NCBI GenBank assembly: GCA_963751775.1
Contig: CAVVVW010000008.1
Span: forward strand, 186,001 to 250,000
DNA: 64,000 nt
Origin: CADEEN01 sp963751775
Lineage (GTDB): Bacteria; Pseudomonadota; Gammaproteobacteria; Burkholderiales; Burkholderiaceae_C
Direction: 5' to 3'
Within the stretch, counting starts at the first letter, position 1. Each line of letters opens with the position of its first letter. A program made the translations under genes and the position numbers. The notes below the pieces were generated by a model. The model had not been told where the DNA came from. It made no database searches and saw nothing but the letters and a program-made list of their open reading frames with translations. Shown in pieces: positions 9,055 to 18,312 of this stretch.

Positions 9055-9616
9055 TGTGGCGGTTCGTGTTGCTGGCGGTCCTGATCGCGCTCGGCGGTGC
9101 CGATCTCTGCGCAGGCACAAACGAAGAAGGAACTGGTCGCCAAGATGCTGCAATTGCAGCAGTCCGGCGTCGAAAACATGGGGCGGCAGATCGCGGGGCA
9201 GATCGCGCAACGCTACCTGCAGGCCACCGAACAGGCCATTGCGCGGCTGCCGGCCGACAAGCGCGAGGCCACGGCCAAGGACGTGCAGGCCGACGTGAAG
9301 AAGTTCTACGACGAGGTCGAGCCGCTGCTGCGCAAGCGCGCGATCGAACTGGCGCCGGCCACGCTCTGCGCCAAAGTACGAAGAGCGGTTCAACGAGGAT
9401 GAGTTGAAGCAGGCCATCGCATGGCTCGAGTCACCGGTGTCGAAGAAACTGCAGCAGGTCGACGGCGAATTCGGCAATGTGCTGGCGCAAAAGGTCATGG
9501 ACGAGATGCGCCCGACCATCGAAGCCAAGCGCAAGATACTCGAAGCCAGTCTGGACAAGCGGCTGGGTGCACCGACGCCGGCCGCGGCTGGCAGTGCCTC
9601 GGGACCGAAGAAGTAG
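9054..9616 (+). CDS. DUF2059 periplasmic protein
   Basis: A small exported protein of the DUF2059 family, function unknown. A hydrophobic signal sequence (MWRFVLLAVLIALGG) is followed by helical sequence with the family hallmarks KKELVAKMLQLQQ, KKFYDEVEPLL, and a C-terminal segment KQAIAWLESPVSKKLQQ. Two frame breaks interrupt it, near 9090 and 9374. Removing one G (GGCGGTGCC) and one A (GCCAAAGTAC) restores a single frame through AKYEERFNEDELKQAI. It sits between gyrA and pheA. In many Burkholderiales serC lies in this interval, but it is absent here. Confidence 0.8.
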
Positions 9617-9645
9617 CCCGCGCCGGCACCGCCTGTCAGCTCTCG

Positions 9646-10749
9646 ATGGCCGCCCGCAATCCCAGCGACCCCGACCTGCCGGCGCTGCGCCAGCAGATCG
9701 ACTCTGTCGATCGCGAACTGCTGGCCTTGCTCAACCGCCGCGCGGGCCTGGCACTGGCGGTCGGTGCGATCAAGAAGCGCGAGGGCTCGGTGGTCTTTCG
9801 GCCCGAGCGCGAGGCGCAGGTCATCGATGGGTTGAAGGCCGCCAACCCCGGCCCGTTGCAGACGGCCAGCGTGGCGCCGATCTGGCGCGAAATCATGTCA
9901 GCCTGCCGCGCCTTGGAGACGCCCCTGCGCGTCGCCTACCTGGGGCCGGCCGGCACGTTCAGTGAACTGGCGGCGCTGGCCTATTTCGGCTCGTCGATCG
10001 TCTGCGTGCCCTGCGCCAGCATCGACGAGGTCTTTCGCAGCACGACCGGCGGCGCAGCCGACTTCGGCGTGGTGCCGGTCGAAAACTCGACCGAAGGCGT
10101 GGTCGCGCGTTCGCTCGACCTGTTCCTCACCACACCGCTTGGCATCATCGGCGAGACCAACCTGTTCGTGCGTCACAACCTGCTGCGCAAGACCGAATCG
10201 CTCGAAGGCATCGGCGCGGTCTGCGCCCACCCGCAGGCCCTGGCGCAATGCCACGCCTGGCTGGCCAACCACCTGCCGCACGTCGAGCGCCGGCCGGTGG
10301 CCAGCAACGCCGAGGGCGCACGACTGGCGTCACTCGACGCCACGCTGGCCGCCCTGGCCAGCGAGCGTGCGGCCAGCGAATACGGCCTGCACGTCGTTGC
10401 CCCCGCGATTCAGGACGACCCGCACAACCGCACCCGCTTTGCCATCGTCAGCCACCCCGAGCGGCATCCGCAGCCGCATGCCTCGGGGCACGATTGCACC
10501 AGCCTGGTGGTGTCGGTGACCAATCGGCCGGGCGCGGTGCACGACATGCTGGTCCCGCTGAAGGTCCATGGTGTCTCGATGACGCGCCTGGAGTCGCGAC
10601 CGGCCCGTTCGGGCCAATGGGAGTATTACTTCTATATCGACATCGCCGGCCACCCCGAGGAACCGCACGTGGCCGCGGCTTTGCAGGAATTGCGCGGCGT
10701 GTGCGCGTTCTACAAGCTGCTGGGCACGTATCCTCTGGATACCCACTAA
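9646..10749 (+). CDS. pheA: Chorismate mutase / prephenate dehydratase
   Basis: A bifunctional enzyme that turns chorismate to prephenate and then phenylpyruvate for phenylalanine. An N-terminal AroQ-type mutase helix (LRQQIDSVDRELLALLNRR) is followed by a dehydratase domain starting GPAGTFSE, with the catalytic NRTRF motif. A C-terminal ACT domain (RPGAVHDMLVPL, ESRP) would bind phenylalanine as feedback inhibitor. The 367 residues are intact. The ATG at 9646 follows the DUF2059 stop by 29 bp. It heads the aromatic amino acid run pheA-tyrA-aroA. Confidence 0.96.
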   Translation: MAARNPSDPDLPALRQQIDSVDRELLALLNRRAGLALAVGAIKKREGSVVFRPEREAQVIDGLKAANPGPLQTASVAPIWREIMSACRALETPLRVAYLGPAGTFSELAALAYFGSSIVCVPCASIDEVFRSTTGGAADFGVVPVENSTEGVVARSLDLFLTTPLGIIGETNLFVRHNLLRKTESLEGIGAVCAHPQALAQCHAWLANHLPHVERRPVASNAEGARLASLDATLAALASERAASEYGLHVVAPAIQDDPHNRTRFAIVSHPERHPQPHASGHDCTSLVVSVTNRPGAVHDMLVPLKVHGVSMTRLESRPARSGQWEYYFYIDIAGHPEEPHVAAALQELRGVCAFYKLLGTYPLDTH

Positions 10750-10764
10750 CTCATTCGCGACGCG

Positions 10765-11655
10765 ATGTTCAACCAGCTTGGCCTGATCGGTTGTGGCTTG
10801 ATGGGCGGCTCGTTCGCCCTGGCGTTGAAGCACGCCGGGTTGGTCAAGCGCGTGATCGGCTACAGCAAGTCGCCGTCGACGACCGAACGAGCGAAGAAGC
10901 TCGGCATCATCGACGACGTTGCCGAGTCTGCGCTGCTGGCGGTGTCGGGCTCCGACATCGTCTTGCTCGCCGTCCCGGTGGCGGCCACCGAAGGCATCTT
11001 CCGGGCCATCCGCCACCTGGTCGAGCCCGGCGTGCTGTTCATGGACGTCGGCTCGACCAAGCGCGACGTGGTCGACGCCGCGCGCCGCGTGCTCAAGGAG
11101 CGGGTGCCCTACTTCGTGCCGGCGCACCCGATCGCCGGCAAGGAGGTCACCGGCATTGCCCACGCCGACGCCGCGCTCTACAGCAGCCGCCAGGTGATCC
11201 TGACGCCGCTGCCCAGCACCAATCCGGAACTGGTGCAAAAGGCGATCGACGTCTGGAGCGCGATCGGCGCGCAGGTGCTGAAGATGACGCCCGAGAACCA
11301 TGACGCCGCATTCGCCGCCGTCAGCCATCTGCCGCACCTGCTGGCCTTTGCCTTCTTCAGCGCCGTCGTCAAGCAACCCTCGGGCCAGGAGTTCCTGGCC
11401 CTGGCCGGGCCGGGTTTTCGCGATTTCACGCGCATCGCCGCCAGCGACCCGACGGTGTGGCGCGACATCCTGGTCTCCAACCGCGAAGAGATCCTCAAGC
11501 AGTCACTACGCTTTCGCCACACGCTCGACGCGCTGGAACATGTCATTCGCTCGGGCAACGTCGAAGCGCTCGAAGACTTGCTGCGCCAGGCCGCCGATGC
11601 GCGCGCCGGCTGGCAGATGAACGCTGGCGGCACCAAGCCGCCGGCCGCGCGCTGA
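10765..11655 (+). CDS. tyrA: Prephenate dehydrogenase
   Basis: An NAD(P)-dependent oxidative decarboxylase giving 4-hydroxyphenylpyruvate for tyrosine. The dinucleotide fold starts LIGCGLMGGSFALAL at residue 6. The active-site loop HPIAGKEVTGIAHA is present, as is the helix SHLPHLLAFAFF. At 296 residues it is the short single-domain form with no ACT domain. Intact. It starts 15 bp after pheA and ends 11 bp before the aroA start, so the three are likely one transcript. Confidence 0.95.
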   Translation: MFNQLGLIGCGLMGGSFALALKHAGLVKRVIGYSKSPSTTERAKKLGIIDDVAESALLAVSGSDIVLLAVPVAATEGIFRAIRHLVEPGVLFMDVGSTKRDVVDAARRVLKERVPYFVPAHPIAGKEVTGIAHADAALYSSRQVILTPLPSTNPELVQKAIDVWSAIGAQVLKMTPENHDAAFAAVSHLPHLLAFAFFSAVVKQPSGQEFLALAGPGFRDFTRIAASDPTVWRDILVSNREEILKQSLRFRHTLDALEHVIRSGNVEALEDLLRQAADARAGWQMNAGGTKPPAAR

Positions 11656-11666
11656 GCCGGCCGGCC

Positions 11667-13706
11667 GTGTACGCGATACCGTTTCTCGACCTGCCCCCGT
11701 TCGTCGCCGCCGCCGGCACGGTGCAACTGCCGGGCTCCAAGAGCATCTCCAACCGCGTCCTGCTGCTGGCCGGCCTTGGCCGAGGGCACGACCCAGATTC
11801 ACGACCTGCTCGACTCCGACGACACGCGCGTCATGGTGGCTGCGCTGGCCCAGCTCGGCTGTGACATCACGCGCCACGGCGCCGCGGTGCACGTGCAAGG
11901 CCTGGCCGGCCGGCTCGCGGTGCAGCAGGCCGGGCTGTTCCTCGGCAATGCCGGTACCGCGATGCGGCCGCTGGCCGCCGCACTGGCCGTGCTCACCGCC
12001 ACGCAGGGTGGACGTTTCGAGTTGCACGGCGTACCGCGCATGCACGAGCGGCCGATCGGTGATCTGGTCGATGCATTGCGCCAGCTCGGCTGCGGCGTCG
12101 ACGAACTCGGCCAGCCCGGTTTCCCTCCGCTGGCGCTGCATGGCCTGGCCGGCGGCAGACTTGGCCATCGGCAGGCCGATCCGCGTTCGAGGCGACGTCT
12201 CGAGCCAGTTCCTCAGCGCGCTGCTGTTGGCCCTGCCGCTGGCCAGCGTGGGCGGGCCGGTGGTCATCGAAGTCGAAGGCGAATTGATCTCCAAGCCCTA
12301 CGTCGAAATCACGCTGGCGCTGCTGGCCCGCTTCGGCGTGGCCGTGCAGCGCGATGGCTGGCAGCGTTTCACGATCCCCGCCGGCAGCCGATACCGCTCA
12401 CCGGGCGCCATGCACATCGAGGGTGACGCTTCGTCGGCGTCGTACTTCATCGCACTTGGCGCGATCGCGGCAACCGATGCGCCGCTGCGCATCGAGGGCG
12501 TCGGCGACGCATCGATCCAGGGCGATATCCGCTTCGTCGACGCGGCGCGCGCGATGGGTGCCGACGTGCGCAGCCAGGCCAATGCGCTGGAGGTCCGGCG
12601 TGGCGCCTGGCCGCTGAAGGCGATCGCGCTCGACTGCAACCACATTCCGGACGCCGCGATGACGCTGGCGATGATGGCGCTGTATGCCGACGGCCCGAGC
12701 ACGCTGACCAACGTCGGCAGTTGGCGCGTCAAGGAAACCGATCGCCTCACCGCAATGGCCACCGAACTGCGCAAGCTCGGTGCCGCGGTCGACGAAGGCC
12801 GCGATTCGATCCGCATCACGCCGCCCACGCAGTGGCAGTGCGGCGAGCCTGCACACCTACGACGACCACCGCATGGCCATGTGCGCCTCGCTGGCCGCGT
12901 GCAACGGCCTGGCCGCCGCGACCCGCCTGCAGGCCCCGGTACCCGTGCGCATCGAGGATCCGGCCTGCGTGGCCAAGACCTTCCCCGACTACTTCGAGAC
13001 ACTCTTCGCGCTGGCGCAGGCCGAACCGCACCAGGTGCCGGTGATCGCCATCGACGGCCCGACCGCCTCGGGCAAGGGCACGCTGGCCGCCGCCGTGGCC
13101 GCGCGCCTTGGCTACCACCTGCTCGACTCGGGCTCGCTGTACCGCGTGGCCGCGCTGGCCGCCATGCGCGGCGGCCTGCTGAAGGACGGCATCGAGGCCG
13201 ATGCCGGCGCCATCGCCGCGCTGGCTGGCGCGCTGCCGCTGCGCTTCGAGGGCGGCCACATCCGGCTCGGCGACGAAGATGTCACCGACAAGCTGCGCGA
13301 CGAGGCCGTTGGCCTGGCGGCTTCGCGCGTTTCCGCACTGCCCGCCGTGCGCCTCGCATTGCACGGCCTGCAGTTGTCGTTTCGCCGCATTCCCGGCCTG
13401 GTGGCCGACGGCCGCGACATGGGCAGCGTGGTCTTCCCCGATGCGGGGCTGAAGGTCTTCCTCACCGCGAACGCCGGCCAGCGCGCCGAGCGGCGCTATA
13501 AGCAATTGATTTCAAAGGGAATTTCCGCTAATATCGACAGTCTTCGTGCCGATCTCGAGGCGCGCGACAGGAGCGACCAGTCGCGCACCGTCGCGCCATT
13601 GAAAGCGGCCGAAGATGCGCTGTTGCTCGACAACTCCGCAGTCACCATCGAGCAATCGGTTGCGTGGGTGCTGGACACGTGGGCGCGGCGCAGGCCGTTC
13701 GGATAA
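11667..13706 (+). CDS. aroA: Fused EPSP synthase / cytidylate kinase
   Basis: AroA joins shikimate-3-phosphate to PEP; Cmk phosphorylates CMP and dCMP. The AroA part has PGSKSISNR near the N-terminus, NAGTAMRPL, RVKETDRL and TYDDHRMAM. It runs straight, without a stop, into Cmk (IDGPTASGKGTLAAAVA, DGRDMGSVVFPDA). The fusion is known in Burkholderiales. The start is GTG 11667. Three breaks near 11784, 12165 and 12847 are each repaired by removing one base (CTTGG to CTGG twice, and one G at 12847). As AroA is the only route to chorismate, real inactivation is unlikely. Some annotators list cmk separately from a GTG near 13037. Confidence 0.92.
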
Positions 13707-13829
13707 TCGATCGGCCACCCAGGCCGCCGCGCCTCTCCGGCGCGGCAATCCGCAACCCACGTCGCCAGCACGGCGACAGACCAGCCGGCACACCACATCC
13801 TGAGTTTCGCCGGCGCCAGGAACCACTCC

Positions 13830-15551
13830 ATGTCCCAGACCCAAACCACCACCGCCTTGGCCCCCGACTCGTTCGCGGCCATGTTCGAAGCCAGCCTGCA
13901 AAAGCGCGACATGCGCGCAGGCGAAGTCATCTCGGCCGAAGTCGTTCGCATCGAGCACAGCTTCGTGGTGGTCAACGCCGGCCTCAAGAGCGAGGCCTAT
14001 GTACCGATCGAAGAATTCAAGAACGACCAGGGCGAGCTCGAAGTCCAGGTCGGTGACTTCGTGTCCGTCGCCATCGACGCGCTCGAAAACGGCTATGGCG
14101 ACACCATCCTGTCGCGCGACAAGGCCAAGCGCCTGGCCTCCTGGCTGTCGCTCGAGACCTCGCTCGACTCGGGCGAATTCGTCGTCGGCACGGTCAACGG
14201 CAAGGTCAAGGGCGGCCTGACGGTACTCGTCAACGGCATTCGCGCCTTCCTGCCCGGCTCGCTGCTCGACACGCGCCCGGTCAAGGACATGAGCCCGTTC
14301 GAGGGCAAGACCATGGAGTTCAAGGTCATCAAGCTCGACCGCAAGCGCAACAACGTCGTGTTGTCGCGCCGCGCCGTCGTCGAGGCCTCGATGGGCGAGG
14401 AACGCGCCAAGCTGATGGAGACGCTGCATGAAGGCGCGATCGTCAACGGCGTGGTCAAGAACATCACCGAGTACGGTGCCTTCGTCGACCTCGGCGGCAT
14501 CGACGGCCTGCTGCACATCACCGACATGGCCTGGCGCCGCGTGCGTCATCCGAGCGAGGTCGTGACGGTCGGCCAGGAACTGACGGCCAAGGTGCTCAAG
14601 TTCGACGCCGAGAAGAACCGCGTTTCGCTGGGCATCAAGCAGCTCGGCGACGACCCGTGGCATGGCGTGTCGCGGCGCTACCCGCAGAGCACGCGGCTGT
14701 TCGGCAAGGTCACCAACATCGCCGACTACGGTGCGTTCGTCGAGATCGAGCCCGGCATCGAGGGCCTGGTCCACGTCTCCGAAATGGACTGGACCAACAA
14801 GAACGTGTCGCCGGCCAAGATCGTGGCCCTGGGCGACGAAGTCGAGGTCATGGTGCTGGAGATCGACGAAGACAAGCGCCGCATCAGCCTGGGCATGAAG
14901 CAGTGCAAGGCCAATCCGTGGGAAGAGTTCAGCGCCACCGTCAAGCGCGGCGACCGCGTCAAGGGCCCCGTCAAGTCGATCACCGACTTCGGCGTCTTCG
15001 TCGGCTTGGTCGCGGGTATCGACGGCCTGGTGCACCTGTCGGACCTGTCCTGGCACGAGCCGGGCGAGGCCGCCGTGCGCAACTACAAGAAGGGCCAGGA
15101 GGTCGAGGCCATCGTGCTGGCGGTGGATGTCGAGCGCGAACGCATCAGCCTGGGCATCAAGCAGTTGGACGGCGACCCGTTCGCCACCTACACCGCCCTG
15201 AACGACCGTGGCGCGCTGGTCACCGGCAAGGTCAAGACGGTCGACGCGCGCGGCGCCGAGATCCAGCTGACCGACGACGTCACGGGTTACCTGCGCGCCT
15301 CCGAGATCAGCCGCGACCGTGTCGAAGACGCGCGCAATGTGCTCAAGGAAGGCGACGAGGTCGAAGCCATGATCATCAACGTCGATCGCAAGGTGCGTTC
15401 GATCCAGTTGTCGGTCAAGGCCAAGGACAGCGCCGACCAGCAAGAAGCCATGCAGCGCCTGTCGGCCAGCACCGAGCGTGAAAACGCCGGCACGACCAGC
15501 CTGGGCGCCCTGTTGCGCGCCAAGATGGACAACAGCAAGGACAACGGCTGA
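13830..15551 (+). CDS. rpsA: 30S ribosomal protein S1
   Basis: The large mRNA-binding protein of the small ribosomal subunit, needed to load most mRNAs. The 573-residue product carries six S1 (OB-fold) repeats. The clearest are VNGVVKNITEYGAFVDLGGIDGLLH, marked by its start at about residue 208, then LFGKVTNIADYGAF and RVKGPVKSITDFGVF. Intact and of standard length. The ATG at 13830 sits 124 bp after the aroA-cmk stop, room for its own promoter. The cmk-rpsA-ihfB order is widely conserved in proteobacteria. Confidence 0.98.
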   Translation: MSQTQTTTALAPDSFAAMFEASLQKRDMRAGEVISAEVVRIEHSFVVVNAGLKSEAYVPIEEFKNDQGELEVQVGDFVSVAIDALENGYGDTILSRDKAKRLASWLSLETSLDSGEFVVGTVNGKVKGGLTVLVNGIRAFLPGSLLDTRPVKDMSPFEGKTMEFKVIKLDRKRNNVVLSRRAVVEASMGEERAKLMETLHEGAIVNGVVKNITEYGAFVDLGGIDGLLHITDMAWRRVRHPSEVVTVGQELTAKVLKFDAEKNRVSLGIKQLGDDPWHGVSRRYPQSTRLFGKVTNIADYGAFVEIEPGIEGLVHVSEMDWTNKNVSPAKIVALGDEVEVMVLEIDEDKRRISLGMKQCKANPWEEFSATVKRGDRVKGPVKSITDFGVFVGLVAGIDGLVHLSDLSWHEPGEAAVRNYKKGQEVEAIVLAVDVERERISLGIKQLDGDPFATYTALNDRGALVTGKVKTVDARGAEIQLTDDVTGYLRASEISRDRVEDARNVLKEGDEVEAMIINVDRKVRSIQLSVKAKDSADQQEAMQRLSASTERENAGTTSLGALLRAKMDNSKDNG

Positions 15552-15571
15552 TCGGGGCCACTGTCGCTCAC

Positions 15572-15895
15572 ATGACCCGCTCCGACCTCGTGGCTGCGCT
15601 GGCCGAACGCTTCGGCCAGCTGACCAATCGCGACACCGAGTTCGCGGTCAAGACCATGCTCGATGCGATGTCCGACGCGCTCGCGCGCGGGCACCGCATC
15701 GAGATCCGTGGCTTCGGCAGCTTCTCCATCAACCGCCGGCCACCGCGCGTGGGCCGCAACCCGCGCAGCGGCGAGCAGGTCACGATTCCCGAAAAGCTGG
15801 TGCCGCACTTCAAGCCGGGCAAGGCCCTGCGCGAAGCGGTCGACGCCAACGTGCCGGTCACCGACGTGCCGGCAGGCCGCTCTACGCGCACCTGA
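15572..15895 (+). CDS. ihfB: Integration host factor subunit beta
   Basis: A DNA-bending nucleoid protein that pairs with IhfA. It shows the HU/IHF fold: MTRSDLVAALAERF at the start, the DNA-arm signature RIEIRGFGSFSIN, and RNPRSGEQV with the intercalating proline loop. The 107 residues include a slightly longer C-terminal tail than E. coli IHF-beta. It follows rpsA by 20 bp, as in most proteobacteria. Confidence 0.96.
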   Translation: MTRSDLVAALAERFGQLTNRDTEFAVKTMLDAMSDALARGHRIEIRGFGSFSINRRPPRVGRNPRSGEQVTIPEKLVPHFKPGKALREAVDANVPVTDVPAGRSTRT

Positions 15896-15912
15896 ATTTC
15901 CAGCCGCGCCCG

Positions 15913-15918
15913 TAGAAT
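15913..15918 (+). promoter_or_regulatory. Candidate -10 element directly before lapA
   Basis: TAGAATCG ends 7 bp before the lapA ATG. If used, the transcript would start within a few bases of the start codon, giving a nearly leaderless mRNA. Only the -10 match supports it. Confidence 0.3.
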
Positions 15919-15927
15919 CGGCCGCCG

Positions 15928-16248
15928 ATGCGTGCGTTCGCCTGGCTCGTCAGGGCCTTCATCTTCTTTGCCCTCTTCGCCTTCGCGCTGAACAATCAGC
16001 AGGAGGTGGCCGTGCATTGGTTCTTCGGCCTGGCGTGGCATGCACCGATGGTCATCGTCGTGCTTTGTGCATTTGCCGCCGGTTGCGCTGTCGGTGCGTT
16101 GGCCATGGTGCCGAGCTGGTGGCGCCAGCGCCGCGTGGCGCGTCTTGCGGCGCCGACCGTCGTCGTGCCTGCCGGCGCATCGCCCTCGACGCAGGCCCCC
16201 TCGGCGTTTGGTGCAGAAGCCACCGTGCCGGCACGCGAAACACTGTGA
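15928..16248 (+). CDS. lapA: LapA-family inner-membrane protein
   Basis: A small membrane protein (DUF1049/LapA) that works with LapB in control of LPS assembly. Its 106 residues have two hydrophobic helices (about residues 7-27 and 41-64) with the family element LNNQQEVAVHWFFG between them, and a basic cytoplasmic stretch SWWRQRRVARL after the second helix. The stop overlaps the lapB ATG (TGATG). Order ihfB-lapA-lapB is the usual one. Confidence 0.92.
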   Translation: MRAFAWLVRAFIFFALFAFALNNQQEVAVHWFFGLAWHAPMVIVVLCAFAAGCAVGALAMVPSWWRQRRVARLAAPTVVVPAGASPSTQAPSAFGAEATVPARETL

Positions 16249-17399
16249 TGGACTTCGATCTGGGTTGGCTGCTGCTGGCGCTGCCGGTTGCGTTCGCGCT
16301 GGGCTGGATCGGCTCGCGCATCGACCTGCGGCAGTGGAAGCGCGAGCAACGGGGCTCACCAAGAGCCTATTACCAGGGCCTGGTCCTGCTGCTCAACGAG
16401 CAGCCCGACAAGGCCATCGACGCGTTCATCGAGGCGGTGCAAGGCGACGCCGACACCACCGAGTTGCACTTCGCGCTCGGCAACCTGTTCCGCCGCCGCG
16501 GCGAGTTCGAGCGCGCGGTCCGCGTGCACCAGCACCTGATGCAGCGCGCCGACCTGTCGGCCACCGAGCGCGCACGCGCGCAGGAAGCGCTGGCGCAGGA
16601 CTACCTGAAAGCCGGCCTGTTCGACCGTGCCGAAGAGGCCTACCGCGCCCTGGAGGGCACGCCGCCGTTCGAAACCGAGGCCCGACTCGCGCTGCTGGCG
16701 CTGGCCGAGCGCTCGCGCGACTGGCGCAGTGCCGCGACGGTCGCCGCGCTGCTGGAGAAGAGCGGCGCGGGCTCGTTTGCGACCCGCATCGCACACCACC
16801 ATTGCGAACTGGCGCTGGAAGCCGAAGCGCGCGGCGACGCCCCCGCAGCCGCCGCCCTGCTGCAGGCGGCCGAAACGGCGGCCCCCCAAGCGGTGCGGCC
16901 GTTGATGCAGCGTGCGCAGCGCTCGACGCGCATGGGAGACCACGACGCGGCCTGGGCGCTCTGGAGCGAACTGGCCCGCCGCCATCCCGAGGCCTTCGCG
17001 CGTGCGGCCGGCGAGGCCGTGGCCGCGGCGATGGCCGCAAAGCAAACCCGGGCCGCCGGCCAGACACTGGCGGCGCTGTTCGATCAGCAGCCGGGCATCG
17101 ACCTGCTGCGCGCGCTGGCAACGCTCGAGGGCGTGCCTGCTGGCGCTTCGCCGCGCCTGATGACCCTGTTGCGCGAGCAACCCAGCCTGTCGGCCGTGCT
17201 GGAAGTGCTGGACACGCCCGCCGCCGCCTGGCCCGACGGGGCGCGTCAATTTGTGCGCGACGCGGTGGCCCGGGCCGCGCAGTCACAGCAGCGCTACCGC
17301 TGCGCCGCCTGCGGCTTCGAGGCGCAGCGCCACTTCTGGCAATGCCCGGTCTGCCTCGGCTGGGACACCTTTCCACCGCGGCACATCGAGGAGCTGTAG
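16248..17399 (+). CDS. lapB: LPS assembly protein LapB (YciM)
   Basis: LapB is a membrane-anchored TPR protein that brings LpxC to the FtsH protease, so limiting LPS synthesis. It has an N-terminal anchor (LLLALPVAFALGWI, residues 8-21), the conserved segment YYQGLVLLLNEQPDKAIDAF, TPR repeats to about residue 330, and a C-terminal rubredoxin-like zinc ribbon CAACGF...CPVC. 383 residues, intact. A longer upstream in-frame extension exists but overlaps ihfB and lapA, and the ATG at 16248 fits the anchor. It converges on the Kdo hydroxylase gene. Confidence 0.95.
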   Translation: MDFDLGWLLLALPVAFALGWIGSRIDLRQWKREQRGSPRAYYQGLVLLLNEQPDKAIDAFIEAVQGDADTTELHFALGNLFRRRGEFERAVRVHQHLMQRADLSATERARAQEALAQDYLKAGLFDRAEEAYRALEGTPPFETEARLALLALAERSRDWRSAATVAALLEKSGAGSFATRIAHHHCELALEAEARGDAPAAAALLQAAETAAPQAVRPLMQRAQRSTRMGDHDAAWALWSELARRHPEAFARAAGEAVAAAMAAKQTRAAGQTLAALFDQQPGIDLLRALATLEGVPAGASPRLMTLLREQPSLSAVLEVLDTPAAAWPDGARQFVRDAVARAAQSQQRYRCAACGFEAQRHFWQCPVCLGWDTFPPRHIEEL

Positions 17400-17421
17400 C
17401 CCGGCGCGCGGCGCGCGGTCG

Positions 17422-18312
17422 TCAACGCGCGAGCAAGCGCCTGCCGGTCAAACGCTCCAGCACCCGCAACGGCGAGGTCTGCGGCGTCAGCAGGTCTTCG
17501 GGCTGCAGCATGAAGGTCTGCTCCATCATGAACTGGCCGCTCATCACCGCGTGCAGTACCTGGTCGCTGTAGACGACCCAGGTGCTGCCCGGAGGAAAGG
17601 CTTGCGTGAGCTGGGGCGCGTCCCGCTGCCAGTCCATGTCGGCCTTGGCGCGGTCGTGCAGATGCAGCATCAGATGGTCGTACTCGCTGCGTGCCCGCTT
17701 GGTGATGCGCAGCATGCGCATCAGCGCCGCGCTGCCCGGCAAGGGCCGCGGGATCGCCGCCGCATGGCGCCGCGCGAATTGCTCGAAGGGCTCCCCGACG
17801 CGCCAGACCCGCGGCTCGCCATTCGGGTTGACGTTGGTGAACACACGCAGCAGCCGCTGGCCGCGCATCGGGTTGGACGGGAATGCGTCGACATGCAGGC
17901 GGCTGTCGTCGTGGCGCCAACTGCTCTGCCGTCCGGCCACCGCATACGGCCGGTACGAGGCATTGCCCGGCGTCAGGTGGCCACGGTAATGCGGGAACAG
18001 CCGATCCACCAGCGCCTGGGCCTGGTCGCGAAAGCGCGCCACCATCGCGCGCAATGCAGTCACATTTTCGGCGTTGGCATTGGCGCCACGCAGCTCGTCG
18101 GTACCGGCACGCAGGCTGATGTTCTTGGCCTTGGCGTCGCCGACCGCCGGATCCAGCAGGCGCAACTCGTCGGGCTTCAAGACGAAGGGCATGTCCGGAA
18201 ACCACAGCAACTGGCCGCTTTCCACCAGCGACTCGACCGCCCGCGTCGGCGCCACGTCCGGCGGGCCATCCCAGGCGGTGTCTGCGAAGCGCCGGATCGG
18301 GTCGTCAATCAC
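17422..18312 (-). CDS. kdoO: Kdo 3-hydroxylase (Fe/2-oxoglutarate oxygenase)
   Basis: Matches the Kdo hydroxylase family, which converts Kdo to Ko in the LPS inner core of Burkholderia and Yersinia. Iron ligands fit the HXD...H pattern: HVDAFPS in the middle and VLHAVMSGQFMMEQTF near the end. The NASYRPY and NPNGEPRVWRVGEPFE segments are family-typical. 296 residues, intact. The start overlaps the waaC stop by 8 bp, so both are likely co-translated. The LPS context (WaaC, heptose genes) supports the call. Substrate assignment is from family knowledge. Confidence 0.85.
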   Translation of the reverse strand: MIDDPIRRFADTAWDGPPDVAPTRAVESLVESGQLLWFPDMPFVLKPDELRLLDPAVGDAKAKNISLRAGTDELRGANANAENVTALRAMVARFRDQAQALVDRLFPHYRGHLTPGNASYRPYAVAGRQSSWRHDDSRLHVDAFPSNPMRGQRLLRVFTNVNPNGEPRVWRVGEPFEQFARRHAAAIPRPLPGSAALMRMLRITKRARSEYDHLMLHLHDRAKADMDWQRDAPQLTQAFPPGSTWVVYSDQVLHAVMSGQFMMEQTFMLQPEDLLTPQTSPLRVLERLTGRRLLAR

